NCBI RefSeq assembly: GCF_963855985.1
Contig: NC_087107.1
Coordinates: 4,898,001-4,962,000 of the forward strand
Length of the DNA: 64,000 nucleotides
From: Ostrinia nubilalis
Lineage: Eukaryota > Arthropoda > Insecta > Lepidoptera > Crambidae
Direction: 5' to 3'
The translations under genes and the position numbers were made by a program. Positions 31,590 through 43,900 of the stretch are shown one piece after another. Position 1 is the first letter of the stretch; every line of letters begins with the position of its first letter. The notes beneath the pieces were generated by a model. That model ran no database searches and was not told the DNA's origin. It saw only the letters and a program-made list of their open reading frames with translations.

Positions 31590-33757
31590 CCCAAGTAGCA
31601 ACAGATTATCTTCATAAGGCATTGAAGATATCTTGAAGACTAGTAGCCTAATTCCAGCCGTTGTCTTGGCCAAGACAATAGTCGCACTCAAGAAATCTTG
31701 AAGTTATGCCCCAAGACAAAGGTAAGCAAAAAAGGGCACAATCCTTTGGAAATCACTGAGACAGAGTTAAGACAACGCTTAAGGCGGACTTAAACCCTAA
31801 TTAAGAGTGTAGTTTTAAGAATTTCTAAACAAGTACTATAATATAACTTGTAGTATGACTGTAGACAAGGAAATAGAGTTGAAGATATCTTGAATACTTA
31901 TTTAAGAGTAATAATTATTTTTACAGCTAAGGTTTATTTAACTTCATGAAGAACTATGTAAGACATTTTTTATTAAAGAGGAACTTTAATTTAGTAAACA
32001 TTGTGATCTTTAACACTAAATCAACTTTAGATAAAGGTTAATGAAAATGGCGATTAAATTATTTTAATAACTAATTTATATTATGTCTAGAATAGACCGT
32101 GAATGTCATTTTTGCATAGGAAATATAAAACGCATTGTGGTTTCTCGTTTCAAATCAATGGATAATGTTATAAAACAGGAGGGCCTTGAAAAGGACCTCA
32201 TAAGATAAATAAAATATTACGAAATTGTATTGTATAAAGAAAACTTTGAGGTTATAAAATAATATTTTATTTTATGCAAACGTTCTTAGACATTTATGCA
32301 ACTAGAAAAAGTGTAACAAAGACGTACTTCAATTTAAATGTCCTCTTGATATAATATTATAGGTTGATTTCAGATTTATTTTTTGTTACACATAGCTCAT
32401 AATGGCGGTAATTCTAATTCGTCTTAATATAGCAAGAGTATAGAAGATTTTGAATTTGTAAGTTTAGTTTAGAAAGAGTTGAGTCAAGTTATACTTTACA
32501 TAGTATTAGTTTAGAAACATTAGATTTAACTTACACTTAAAATTCACTTGATGAAGTATTACTTAAGTGCATATGGTATCAAGTAGATCCTTAATTTTAT
32601 TTAGTTAAAACTAGATAGCTTTCATTGTCTTAGTCTTGCTAAATTATTGGTGCTGCTATACATTAAAGAACAATTCATTTACTAACTAATTTATTAATTA
32701 CATGATTTCTCCCTCGGATTGTCCGTGTGGAAGTCGAAAATGGTTCTAATAGGATTTTAATTGGTTTTTACGTTTTTAGTTTTGTTATAACATACACCCG
32801 CATATTTCGTAAAGTATTCTTTGAACTCTGTAATTGCAACACTCAGCGTTATGCAATTAAATTTGTTGAATATCGGATATATGATTTTTGCCGTACTTAT
32901 TGTAAGAAGTTTTTATTTAATTGTTTTTATGGAACTTTTAACAATTTGTGATTTTGTTAAATTTCATCACACAGTGTTTCTAATTTATTAAATGAGAAGA
33001 TTGAGAAGCGTAAATAAGTGTGGATTACAATTATTAGAAACATTTTTCGGTAGTTATTATGTTAAGATTTTTTAAAGGTCACAGGCCTACTGTCACCTAG
33101 TTAGTTAAATTGTATAATATCATGTTGTACCCAACTTTACCATACAATTTCGAAAATAATTTAGACAATACTTAATTAGTAAATCATATTTTGAGTTTAT
33201 TTATAATAGCATAATTTAGTTTGCGGGCGACCGCACGCATTTTGTATCAATAATTAATACGCACGCAGGTGCTCGTGCATTACCTTGAATTAATAGGCGT
33301 GATCCTGTTTTATCGAAATCGTCCCGTTAAGTGTATTTTTTCTCAAAATGTACTAATTCTAGTAAAAAAGTAATTAACTTAATCTTCAGAAAACTATTTC
33401 TAAGACAATGGTCTTTAAAAAGTCCTAAGTAAATCTACGAATACTTTATTTACTTTGCAACACTTAAATAATACTTTATCTATACTATTTAGTATTAAGT
33501 GAGCATACAAAAAAACTAAATTTAGTAAAATAAGATTTTTTAAACTTAAGCTTAGAATAACTTAAGACCAAATTATCTAAAGAATACTTAACTTGGTTTT
33601 GGGTATTCTTAATTTGCTTAAGTAGCGCTCGATGAAGAATATAAAGTCTTAAAGAAAAAAATCTCTATTCTAAGTTAATTTGGTTTTAGCTTAAGTGTAA
33701 ATTTAGATAGAGTTAAGACAAGTAAGATTTTGCCATTAATACCAATTGCTACTTGGG
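31590..33757. mobile_element. 2.17-kb element with 12-bp terminal inverted repeats
   Basis: The left tip CCCAAGTAGCAA (31590-31601) and right tip TTGCTACTTGGG (33746-33757) are perfect inverted repeats. AA flanks both sides. Subterminal regions at both ends are rich in CTTAAG- and GTTAAGACA-type words, as expected of transposase-binding repeats. No transposase frame is present; the 74-codon plus frame at 32727-32951 has no motif. It is a non-autonomous DNA transposon of unassigned superfamily. Confidence 0.55.
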
Positions 33758-33946
33758 AAGAATCGTCATTTACAAATTGACAGCTCAATTTGATATAATA
33801 TTCGAGTTATCTGTGTCTCATAACATAAAACTATAAAGTCATTTAGTTTCTGCAAATAGGCTTTTAAAAAGCGCTTTAATGGTATAATAGTAGTATTTAT
33901 TACTACATTCGTGTGCCTCTCATAAAACTTAACGTTAATGGTCTTA

Positions 33947-34057
33947 GGCTGGGTTGCAAAAATCAAATCAAATCAAATCAAAAGTCTGTTAAATGCCATA
34001 CAAAAAACACTGGTTATGGTTACAGTCACGGTTAAAATAAGGTGGTGCAATTCAACC
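33947..34057. mobile_element. MITE family A with an internal microsatellite
   Basis: It starts GGCTGGGTTGCA and ends GGTGGTGCAATTCAACC, with TTA on both sides (33944-33946, 34058-34060). The segment normally reading CCATCTTACTTTGACAAACG is replaced by an (AATCA)n run at 33958-33980. Confidence 0.85.
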
Positions 34058-34353
34058 TTACGTAACTAAAGTTCAGATAAGTAAGTACTAACTGAAATTC
34101 ACTAATCAAATTTTCGTGACACCAGTCTTATCGATATCGATACGCACCTGTGTCGCATCACTACTTAAATTGGCGCTGGAATCTATGCTTTTATATTGCA
34201 CAATAGATAATTTGCGGGCGTACAGCAAGTAATTTTTACAACAAATCTGACGGCTGTCAGTCTTTCTAATTGGTAATATAAATGTACGAAGCCACGGGGA
34301 CTTTGTTACGTGTTTAGTAGGTACTTTGTATGATATCGATATAAAAAACACTT

Positions 34354-34983
34354 TACAGTCAGTCAGCGTCAAATACACTCAACATCAAATAAACCGCACC
34401 TTCCGCGACGCGAACTTTAAAGATTTTCTTCTGACACAATCATGGTACCCCAACAATATTCATGTTATTTGAAAGCCCAATAAATATCCTTAAAGAAAAA
34501 TACATTTCATTTCTAAATAAATTATTAACATATACCATAAATGTGACTTGAAAATAGACCTCACTTTGGGCTCACCTCTGGGATCAATTAGACCAATTTT
34601 TATGGTTATAAAACCAAATAAAGATCTCACGTGTCCTCTTTAACAGATGGATAGCGATTAATCCCAACTTGCGTAACTACCTATTTTTTTAAGAAGTGAC
34701 TCTGGATCCTTGTAAAGCCACATTTTTGGGGTAAAACCCTTTCCTTTAATAAAATGAAGTTTAGAACTAGGCTTTCAAATGGTACCAATGTTGGTGGAAA
34801 GTGGGGATGCATACGTTTGATAAGTGCTTGTCGCGGGAGGTGCGATTTATTTGATGCCGAGTGTAGTTCGTGACACCCAAAGTGGCCAAAACTTTGACAA
34901 CATAACCTTATTCCAATGTAACAAAGCATGTTGCGAACTTTTTGGCTACTTTGGGTGTCACGAACTATTTGACGCTGGCTGTA
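34354..34983 (+). mobile_element. Composite inverted-repeat element, copy 2
   Basis: It is bounded by TACAGTCAGTCAGCGTCAAA and TTTGACGCTGGCTGTA. The small module with CATAACCTTATTCC is on the right in the same orientation as in copy 1, but the large module is reversed. TCTTCTGACACAATCATG is near its left end here and near the right end (as complement) in copy 1, and GGATGCATACG behaves the opposite way. Confidence 0.75.
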
Positions 34984-35033
34984 AAGTGCTTTTTCAAGAA
35001 CATCAATACGAGTTATGTCAATATATTAGTTAA

Positions 35034-35186
35034 GAGTAGGCGCACACCGTTGATTTTTAGTTGGCCGATAGTTGTGCCCGATTTTTATTTGTATGAAGAA
35101 TCGGCCAAATCGAATCGCGGCGTAATGTGCGCACTCCCAGCGACTGAACTATCGGCCGACGAAATATCAACGGTGTGCGCCTACTC
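35034..35186. mobile_element. MITE family B with perfect TAA duplication
   Basis: 153 bp. The inverted ends are GAGTAGGCGCACACCGTT... and ...AACGGTGTGCGCCTACTC, with TAA on both sides (35031-35033, 35187-35189). It contains CCGATAGTTGTGCCCGAT and GAAGAATCGGCCAAATCG. Confidence 0.88.
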
Positions 35187-35189
35187 TAA

Positions 35190-35830
35190 AGATTTTTCCT
35201 TCCTTCAATTTTGGTTGGCAAAAAATAGTCTATTAACTCAATCGATTTTCAATTTGCAACTAAGTTTTTATCAAAGCAACTTTTTTATCGTCAATGCGGA
35301 TAAATAATATTATTTATTATACATATTAACGATTATATTGACCCATTTAAGAACGATTTCTTTGAGCTAAGAAAGATGATACAGTCAGTCGTTAATTTAA
35401 CGGATAAATCTAAAATCATTCAAAAACACTAAAACATAGAACTTTTTGTACTAATGAAATAGTGAACATCTGAAAACCTGATTTTCAGCGAAGTTAAAAT
35501 GATCGACAATATTATTATTTTAAATTAATTAAAACTCGAATAAATTACGAAAAAATCAATTTACCACCAAGTAACTTTTGATCTACATGATCTACCTTTG
35601 ACAGTTTCAATACAAACCGGTTGAACTGACAGTTTTCAATATAACACACTGATCAGTGGCTTGCATACAATAATTACAGAGAAAGTTAATATAACGACAG
35701 GAACTGGTAAAAACTGGCTACTTACATGACAGCATAAAGCTAAACATATAGCACCTTATGTAGTTTGCTATAAGTGCGAATTTTCAACAATATAGGCACG
35801 ATTTGACGTGTGACGGGTTTTGACTCGGAC
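35190..35830. other. Non-coding, no feature seen
   Basis: No gene or repeat is recognised. Confidence 0.45.
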
Positions 35831-36274
35831 TTAACCCACTTACTCCTACCAGGTGTTATAACACCGCTAAAAAGTAGTTCGGAATATCCTCAGATAAATT
35901 ATAAAAATATCGAGAATTTATTTACTGTTCCTTGTATTTTCTCTTCATTACGAATCAAGCTGTAATTGAGTATGTTCGATATCGCATATTTGCTTTATTT
36001 TGATAGTATTTTACTATTTTGAATTCTGTTATTTAGTTTTGTGCAAAAACGTCTTATAAAAGCTAAGATATTTCATAAACTTGCTAGTAATACCTCAGAT
36101 TATACTAGTTATTATTTTAGGTACTACTGTTAGCTACAAAACTATAAACTTATGTTTTTGAAAAGCTTTACATTTTTGAGACTTTTTATGACAAAATTAC
36201 GATCGGTGTTTTAACACCTGGTCGCATAATCGACGTCTAACTTGTATATTCATTAAAAGTTTAGGCCACTATAT

Positions 36275-36955
36275 AAAAGACCGCTGAGACTTCACGAAAT
36301 AGTGGAAATATTAGAAAACATTGACGACGATGATCAGATACCGAATTACATAGCAATTTTACCACCAGAAAATGCTATTGCAGAAGCAACAGATGAAAAT
36401 TCTGGTGAAGAAGACCACGTTACCTTACAAAATCTTCCAGGTTAGCCTGCTTCCGTTTATCTAACTACAGTTACTTATAGCGTGTAAGTTTTCTATTGCT
36501 ATTTTTCGTGAATTTCCAGGTTCTCTTAGGTTAACATAGAGCCGAGGCAGAAGTACAGTACGACAAGTCTTCTTCAGACAAAGAGGATAACATCCCGCTT
36601 TCTGAATTTTTTAAAGTAAGACGAAACGAATCTAATGATGCCTCCAATGCAGCTAGTTCTTCTGCCATGAAAGTACCTACCGCAATCACAATTATTACAA
36701 CAATGCAATATAGTGCAAGTATTTTGTTATGCACGGTCCTAGGCCTTTGTCCAGCAGTGGACGTCATTTGGCTGAAACGAACGAACGAACGAACGAACCT
36801 TCTGTTAAAGTTTGTGCCAAAATGTCTAAAATATACATGGCAAAGCAGTTATACTCGAAACAATATTTATGAAGAATGGCGCCACAACCAGGGTCTACGG
36901 AGCTTGTACTTACGAGTACTACATGCAACTGACATGTAAAATTTGCAAGAAAAAA
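36275..36955 (+). pseudogene. piggyBac-like transposase remnant
   Basis: An amino-terminal piece (36275-36443) reads KRPLRLHEIVEILENIDDDD followed by an acidic stretch ending LQNLPG. A second piece (about 36538-36660) reads RAEAEVQYDKSSSDKEDNIP then LSEFFKVRR. Between them 36441-36520 looks like an intron or insertion, with GTTAGC after CCAG and TTTCCAG before the second piece. A carboxyl piece (about 36893-36955) has the cysteine cluster TCKICKKKSIWCKKCATY before a stop, like the zinc-binding tail of piggyBac transposases. The central DDD catalytic domain (several hundred residues) is missing, so no active enzyme can be made. The acidic amino end and cysteine tail are family traits known from PGBD-type proteins; the assignment is supported independently by the TTAA-bounded tips. 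Confidence 0.8.
36741..36799 (+). mobile_element. RTE fragment inside piggyBac
   Basis: It carries only AGGCCTTTGTCCAGCAGTGG, ACGTCATTTGGCTGAAACGA and four or five GAAC units. It belongs to the GAAC-tail RTE subfamily and is extremely 5'-truncated. Confidence 0.85.
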
Positions 36956-37472
36956 TCAATTTGGTGTAAAAAATGCGCCACGTACTAAAGTATCCTGGGT
37001 TATGATTTATGTCTCCACCATCCTCCTACCTCCTCTGAATAAGATTTTGGTATTTTTTAAATAAATGTGTATAACTTACAACTCGTTTTTAACTCTTAAA
37101 CCTAACAAAATCATAGTATAATTTTTTCTCGTAGTAGTAGTCCATTCTCCGACCAGGTGTTAAAACACCACCCATTTTCCGGCTTTTCCAGTTGACCAAA
37201 AATTTTTTTAAAATTTTTCTGTGGATACTTGACCTCTATTTAGAAACATACTAAAAATTTATAAAAATTGACAAGGATAAAAAGTTTCAGGAGTATCTGG
37301 GTTAAACGCTTGGATGAAGTCATTTACTTCACTTTTAAGGTAATTGGGTGAATTCATGTAATTATTAATGAGAGTAATGAGACTGGCATTATTGAAACCT
37401 TTTAAAATGCTGTAATAATATAGAATAAGGTAAAACAGCGGAAAAATGTATCGTATAAATCTCCGAATTTAA

Positions 37473-37562
37473 GACTGAGTTGCAACAACTTACTTCAACA
37501 TTTACTAACTTTAACCATAACCGGTGTTTTTTGTATAGAGTTTATCAGACTTGACTTTCGTT
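37473..37562. mobile_element. MITE family A, right end lost
   Basis: It begins GACTGAGTTGCAACAACTTA after TAA and continues to CCGGTGTTTTTTGTATAGAG and GACTTTCGTTA, then loses similarity before the right terminal repeat. Confidence 0.65.
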
Positions 37563-37779
37563 ACTATCTATACTTATCTACCATAATGTTAAGTACGAGT
37601 ACACAAGAAGAAAGACGGATGGGGAGGCCTGCCTGATGTTCGCAGATTTATTGTCTCTTGGTCTCCATTTAGAAAGAACGAAAAAAAAAATTCAGTATCA
37701 TCGTCAATGCCCGAACCCTCAGACAAACGTAAATTGAAAAGATTGACATTAACACAATTTTTGGAGCAACAAATACTTA

Positions 37780-37898
37780 CGCAGAGTTGCACCCACCCAA
37801 CTTTGACCGTAACTATAACGATAACCGGCGTATTTTGTATGGAGTTTGACAGATTTTTGTCGTTTGTGAAAGTCAAAGTAAGTTGGTGCAACCCAGCC
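37780..37898. mobile_element. MITE family A
   Basis: It runs from CGCAGAGTTGCACCCACCC to AAGTTGGTGCAACCCAGCC, with TTA on both sides (37777-37779, 37899-37901). It lies 220 bp from another copy. Confidence 0.85.
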
Positions 37899-37901
37899 TT
37901 A

Positions 37902-40900
37902 AAAACAAAATTTATAACAACTAAATATTACAAGTTCTTGCCATATGACACCATCGCTTGTTCCAACGGCTTGAAACAATTAAATCGCACTCCAATTGAT
38001 TTAAACGGCTTCAATCACCGAAGCCCTAAACACGCAATACATACAACTAGAAATCATTCATCGACCTTATATCTTTATGATACGGGGTATTTTGCAATGG
38101 ATACTATCTGGAATGTATAGTCCGGGAGCAGGGTACAAAAAACAAAGCACTTTATTGCAAGGTTTTAAAATATCAAATTTTTAAAACCTGAGCTTGAACT
38201 TAAACCTGTTTTTAATACGAAATTTTTTAAGTGACAAATATTTTTTTTCGCAGTAATTTGATACTGGTATCAGTAGCTGGCTACTGAAGTAGAAATTCGC
38301 TGGACTTTTGTGGCGGAATGTTTGTCGCGAAACATGAGCCGCTTTCTCAGGCTTTACATGAGGCTGTGGTTTTAAATGTCAAATATTCAACATTGAATTA
38401 CAACAAAAAATATCATACCCAAATACGTAAAAATAGGCAGTAACCTATTGTGTCTTTTTTTAATTCATCATTTACATTTTTTCATTTCTTCTGTACAATG
38501 GTTTAACCTTAGTAAAACTATCGAACTAGCAATCTAAAAATAGAATGAAGGAGGTACTGTTTCCTCACTCACCAAGGTCATCATTCGTTTAAACTACCCG
38601 AACAAAAAGTGAACGAATTAAATGTATACTTTATTTTCTAAACAATAGGGTGCTGGAATTTCTTAGCTATGCTCTCTGCACAAAAGTAATTTATGAAGAT
38701 ATTTATCGCTCCTATTGTTATAGAATTATGGAAGGTTTTGGCTTGATACAAATATTGCTAACTGTCCCACAGATAATATCTATCAGCACAATCGAGTGTT
38801 GTGGTGACGCAATCGATTGATTCCGGCCACTTTTTGCGGGCAACACTGCCAGGGAGGTGTCATTGACCCTAGATGGCCAGTGGCTACGGACAAAGCAAAA
38901 ACACCATAAATTTATTTTTTTCTAGCCTCAGAGGTATCAATCTGTACAGGTGGCCAGGTGTTAGGCTTTTTTGCAAACGTTAATCTTGTCTTGACAGTAG
39001 TTTGATTTAATCGATATCAGTATATTGCTGGGGCAAAGGCAATTGTTTTTTTTACTAACCATATTTCTTTTTGTTGATAATCACGTGCACGTAATTTCTT
39101 ATTAATATTGATATTTTTTTGTTACATTTCAAAAGTATTTGACATTGAAAACTCTTTTGTTACTGTGCGTACAAAAAACTGCGTTATTATTATTATAATA
39201 TAATGCATAAAGTGACATGATATTGAAAGGAACGTCCTGTTGCTTGTCCTACTATTCTAAGAAGATTATAATTGCCAAAATTGGCTTACCAGTTTCAACG
39301 AACCGCGAACGTTTCATATCGTAGCCGAATCTGTGATTAAATCGTTTTTATAGCAATTCTATAACACGCTCACTTAGAACACAATTTGTTCAAGTACAAT
39401 GGCACACGTCTAAAGAAAACCTTCAAAGAAACTTAGATCTTAAAAGTAGAGCAACAAAATTTATTTTACTTTGGTCTTGATATTTTACATGCTTTCGTCA
39501 TCTTAAAGGCATTTTTGACTTAATAATTAAATGCATGATTATCTCGTAGATAGACAGTAACAGCGTGTAGTGACTGTCTCTTAAGATGTTTTTTTATTTC
39601 AATTTCAAGAAAATATACGTACTACGAGTATAGGGAAAGTAGGTAGGTTTAACGTAATCATGTTTTCTTCCTCAATAATGTTGTGTCTACGGCTACTCTG
39701 TCGTAACTAGTGCTAGCTGTGACCTTTTGTATGCAGATGAAAAGACCAACTTGCTTATTAAATAAAAATTGTATCCGGCAAAATGTTATCAAATCTGTAA
39801 TCTTAGAAAATGAACAGTCATTATTTTGGATGTATACCTGTGTGTAATTTGGATGTATTTAAAAGTCTGTTAGCTACTGATAATAATCAATATTTCGTTT
39901 AAGCTTAATATGGATATAATGCCTAAACTTATTTTTATTTCTTATGCTTATAATTTTTATTTTTTGTTTCAGGTAAGGGAGTTTACTCTTAAATGAATGC
40001 ATTAAAATAATGGAATGCAGGTGCTACATGATTTTTGGTATGTCGTTGCTTAATTATTTTAATTTGAGCCTTATACCTATCTAAATAATCATAATAAGTA
40101 AAAAAAAAGTATTAATTTAATAAGATTTGCAATTATTGTTTTCTATATTTGTTTTAAAACATTTAAATTGGTGTTTACAAATGCAAGTCTTCCTTTTCAA
40201 CAAAGAAAATTAAATTGAAACTTTCCAAACACGCTCAAGGGCCGTTAAACTATCAAAGGATATTGTACTTCCACGTGCAGGTCGCTAACAATAAATCAAA
40301 ACAAGCCCCTAGCATATTGAGAAAATGACGGAACTAATTCTTTTGAAAGCTTGCGAATCATTAGCCGCCTATAACTAGTAGGGGTGGAATGATTAATTGT
40401 ATTGATCCTTACAACGGCGATCTATACACGAACGGTTGAGTTTTTGTAGGTTTTTGAAGCTTTCGAACATGACTGACAGAACTCTAGGTCCATTTTTAAA
40501 TTAAATTCGTGATAAAATACTTGTCTATTTTAGGGCATTGTCGCCTGGACTATTTGAATATTTATTTATTTAGATATTTTCAACTATGCGTGAAATTCAA
40601 ATATCGTTGTGTAGTCATTAATAAAGGCTAATGCAGGATGAGTAGGCACTTTTTAAATAAAGTAAATGCAGAGGATTCGGTGCTAATAAAATAATTCGTA
40701 GTATTTTATTTTTATTTAAGAAACAAAATCTTAAAATTCAGACGATTCAGTGCAAATGAAATCATTTGTATGCAACAAGATCTAGAAGTAAAAAAGGTTA
40801 TATTTTATTTAAAGTTTTATTCAGCGGTTGACCGTAACATTTTTAACCAAGGTTTTCCAAGAAAACAGAACATTGTCTGAAATTGGCAGACCGTGAGATG

Positions 40901-43900
40901 AGTCTAGATTTTTTACCTTAATTATAACATCCATAACAATAGTTGCTAAACTTATTTGCGAAATAGTTATAATAACAAAGTGTCTTTGTTTCCATTGTTT
41001 TTTAGTTCAAGATCAAATTCTAATCTAACTCAAGATATTTTATTTTATATAAAAATGTTTCGTAGTATAGATGCCATAGTCTCCTGCAAAAAGACAAGCT
41101 CATACTTTTGCTGAAGTTATAGTTTCTGAGCCTAAGAAGAAGTAAATTAAGAATAATTAAGAAGAAGTATTGAGGGAGGCTGAGCAATTAATTATAACCT
41201 GCCCATTTAAATAATAATACTTTAGCCTTATCAAACCAGTTCATTGTGTACCAAAAGTCAACAAAACCTCTCTATTTCTAATCCCCCATTAACACAGCTG
41301 TACCACCATTAATTGTTCCAATTAAGTGTCACTGCAGCTGAGTAACTTTCAACTTCGATGAAATTATGTCACTGGGAGCGGATATAACAATGCACGAAGC
41401 ATTGTCGGGAATAGTCAACTGCATAAAAATCTATTGCTGTATAACTTTGTTGAGCTGTCAAAATTTTCCAGGGGTGGTCAAATTCTAATCATCAAAAAAT
41501 CTTATTTCAAAATGATGGTTAGGTAAATAAGAGAAGCATAATATTCAGAAAACTTCGGCAATACAGAAAAACTCGTGTTTTTTTTTATTTGTCGTGTGGA
41601 TGACAATAATCACCAAATCTTAGAGTCATCATTATTTTAGACAGAATTTCTTTCAGCCTGTTATGTTCTATTCAAAGTCAAACAAGCGATATTTACAATC
41701 CACAGCTCCTAGCCTATTTTCTTCCTTTTTCCAAAATTAAATGACCATAGCCCAAAAAGGTCGTACCGTACATTATCGTAGCCAACTGTGCAGTTGCAAT
41801 GTTTCTGTCACGAGCGGGCCAGCCTTGGCGTGCATTTGCACAGCTGCGCATGCGCTTGTATTTAGTTAAAATTATATTAACAATTACAGTGACCTCAGTG
41901 CCCGACTTGAACTGAGGTTAAGTTGACGTTTTGGAGGGCACTAACGGCTATTATTTTGATTTTAAAGTATGTACTTACTTAATTTGTATTGAAAATAACG
42001 CTCAAAACTCGATTCAATCTCAGCTATAGATTCTGTCTTTCAATCAATTAGGTAGAAGCCTCAATCTAAGCTTGAATTTAAATCAAGTTTTGAGCTGAGT
42101 TTTCACCCCATTTCTACAACAGGTACTCGTATGTCTACCTATGCCAAATTATTTCCCTTCAGCGACGGTTTTAAACGAAACGAAAAAGACAAAATATTTT
42201 AATTTTATTTGTTTATAGTTTTAGTTAAAAACCATGGTAGGTACTTACTTACCTATAGTTATGTGTTTCATACGAACCAGAATTTATCTCTTATCTTTTA
42301 TGAACGTTACTTATTATATTATGCTATAAATTTTGCCGTCTAGTCTTTCACACTTGTCAAGGCTGTAATTCTATATCCACAAATTGTCAATACCGCCACG
42401 CTCCGCTTCCCGCCCCTAATCTTGACCTAGTCAACATCGATTCTGATCGATTAGTTACCGCTCGATTAAAATTAATCGATCGATGTTTCCGCTTTCACTG
42501 TCGCAGGAGATATGCTTATCAACCTTTAGGTCTGGTTGGACACACACAACCCTTAGGCTGTAGGTGCACTTGTAAATGCAAACTGCCTCAGGTACAGCCA
42601 TGGGAATATCCTGAAATGGAAGAAAGTAAAATTTGTATTTTTCTTTGGTATCTACTCCACTTGGTTGTCAATTGGATAGTTTGCTGACACCTTTAAAGAA
42701 AGTCCCACGCTACAATTACTCTGAATCATCAGTTCTTGCCCTTTAGTTCTTATTAGAACAAATAAAACATTCGTGTCTGATGACACGTTCGATTCGATCA
42801 AGGGGTATTAGTTCAGACGCCTATGGTGACTTCATAATTTATGACGATTTTTGAATAACTTCCAATTTGTAAACGTTGGACACTTCTAAGTGCTGAAATT
42901 ATCTGTAACCAGAGTAAAAGGATACCGTGTGCTTTTACCCTTAGCTTCCTAGAAAACTTTGCAACCATGAACCAGTTTGCGAGTAACTTAATAGAAAAGG
43001 AAGTTTGATATGAGTACTCTCTTATATTAATCAGATAATTATGGAAAATTGATTGACTCTAAATGCTATGAAAATAGGCACATATTTTCTATTAGCAACC
43101 GACTTGATATTAGGAATTCGAACTACTAACTTAGGTCTACTTTGGGGCCATGTTGATATAAGGACCGGTGCTGATGGTACTTCCATGTCAAATTCAAATT
43201 ACGGTCTTTGGAAATCTCCAAACTTCAATGGCCATTACACCCTCGGCTTTCAATTTAAACCCAAACATAATATACACTTCCGCCCAATTTGACAGGGTCA
43301 TGCAAGTCTCCCTTTATTGTTGTTTGTCCATCTGTCAGGGACCAGCGATTTGGGAAACATTGACAGATGCTGCGTTGTGTTGGTAGCTTTATGATTATTG
43401 GAACCAGCTATTTGACTAGTGACAGCAGTTTCAGCAGACTTAATTCATAGTGGAACAGCTTATTTGTCTGGTATAATAGCAGGTTTAGTACACTTAATTC
43501 ATGTTGTTAAATAGGTATTATGAGTTCTGCCTTTTGATTTCGTTTCATAGTTTAGTTGAGATTACGTATTACAATATTAAGTTAATCCTTTGAGAAAGCT
43601 TTTGAGCTAATTATGTATATCAAGATTTTGAGTTGAGTTATCGTCCGTCATATCTTTCACAAACGCCACCTCCTATTAAATGGGATTATCATTAATGTAC
43701 AAATGGCACGTTAAGCTAAACACTGTGGCATCTTATACAGTTGTAATAGGGTTTAATTTTCCACAAAAAGTACAGTCTGATCTGCTGTTGTCATAACACC
43801 TTCACTTACATAAAAAACGGCAATAAAACACGCTTAATGTTTGCGACTGTCGTGAAATAATCTCATCTATTTCTTGTCAGCATGTTTATTAACTTTACCA

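Larger units (their letters stand above)
35835..37301 (+). mobile_element. piggyBac element, internally deleted
   Basis: 1467 bp bounded by TTAA on both sides (35831-35834, 37302-37305). The tips are CCCACTTACTCC and, inverted, CCCAGATACTCC, with the CCC start typical of piggyBac. Inner inverted words CCAGGTGTTATAACACC and its mirror GGTGTTTTAACACC-type copy lie about 15 bp inside the left tip and about 150 bp inside the right tip. The interior keeps only the ends of the transposase gene, and a small RTE fragment (36741-36799) is inserted in it. Confidence 0.9.

Noticed and set aside
43053..43292. 79-codon plus-strand frame with a weakly hydrophobic start, considered as a secreted peptide exon
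   Set aside because: No clear signal peptide, no splice signals and no family resemblance; length is unremarkable for the window.
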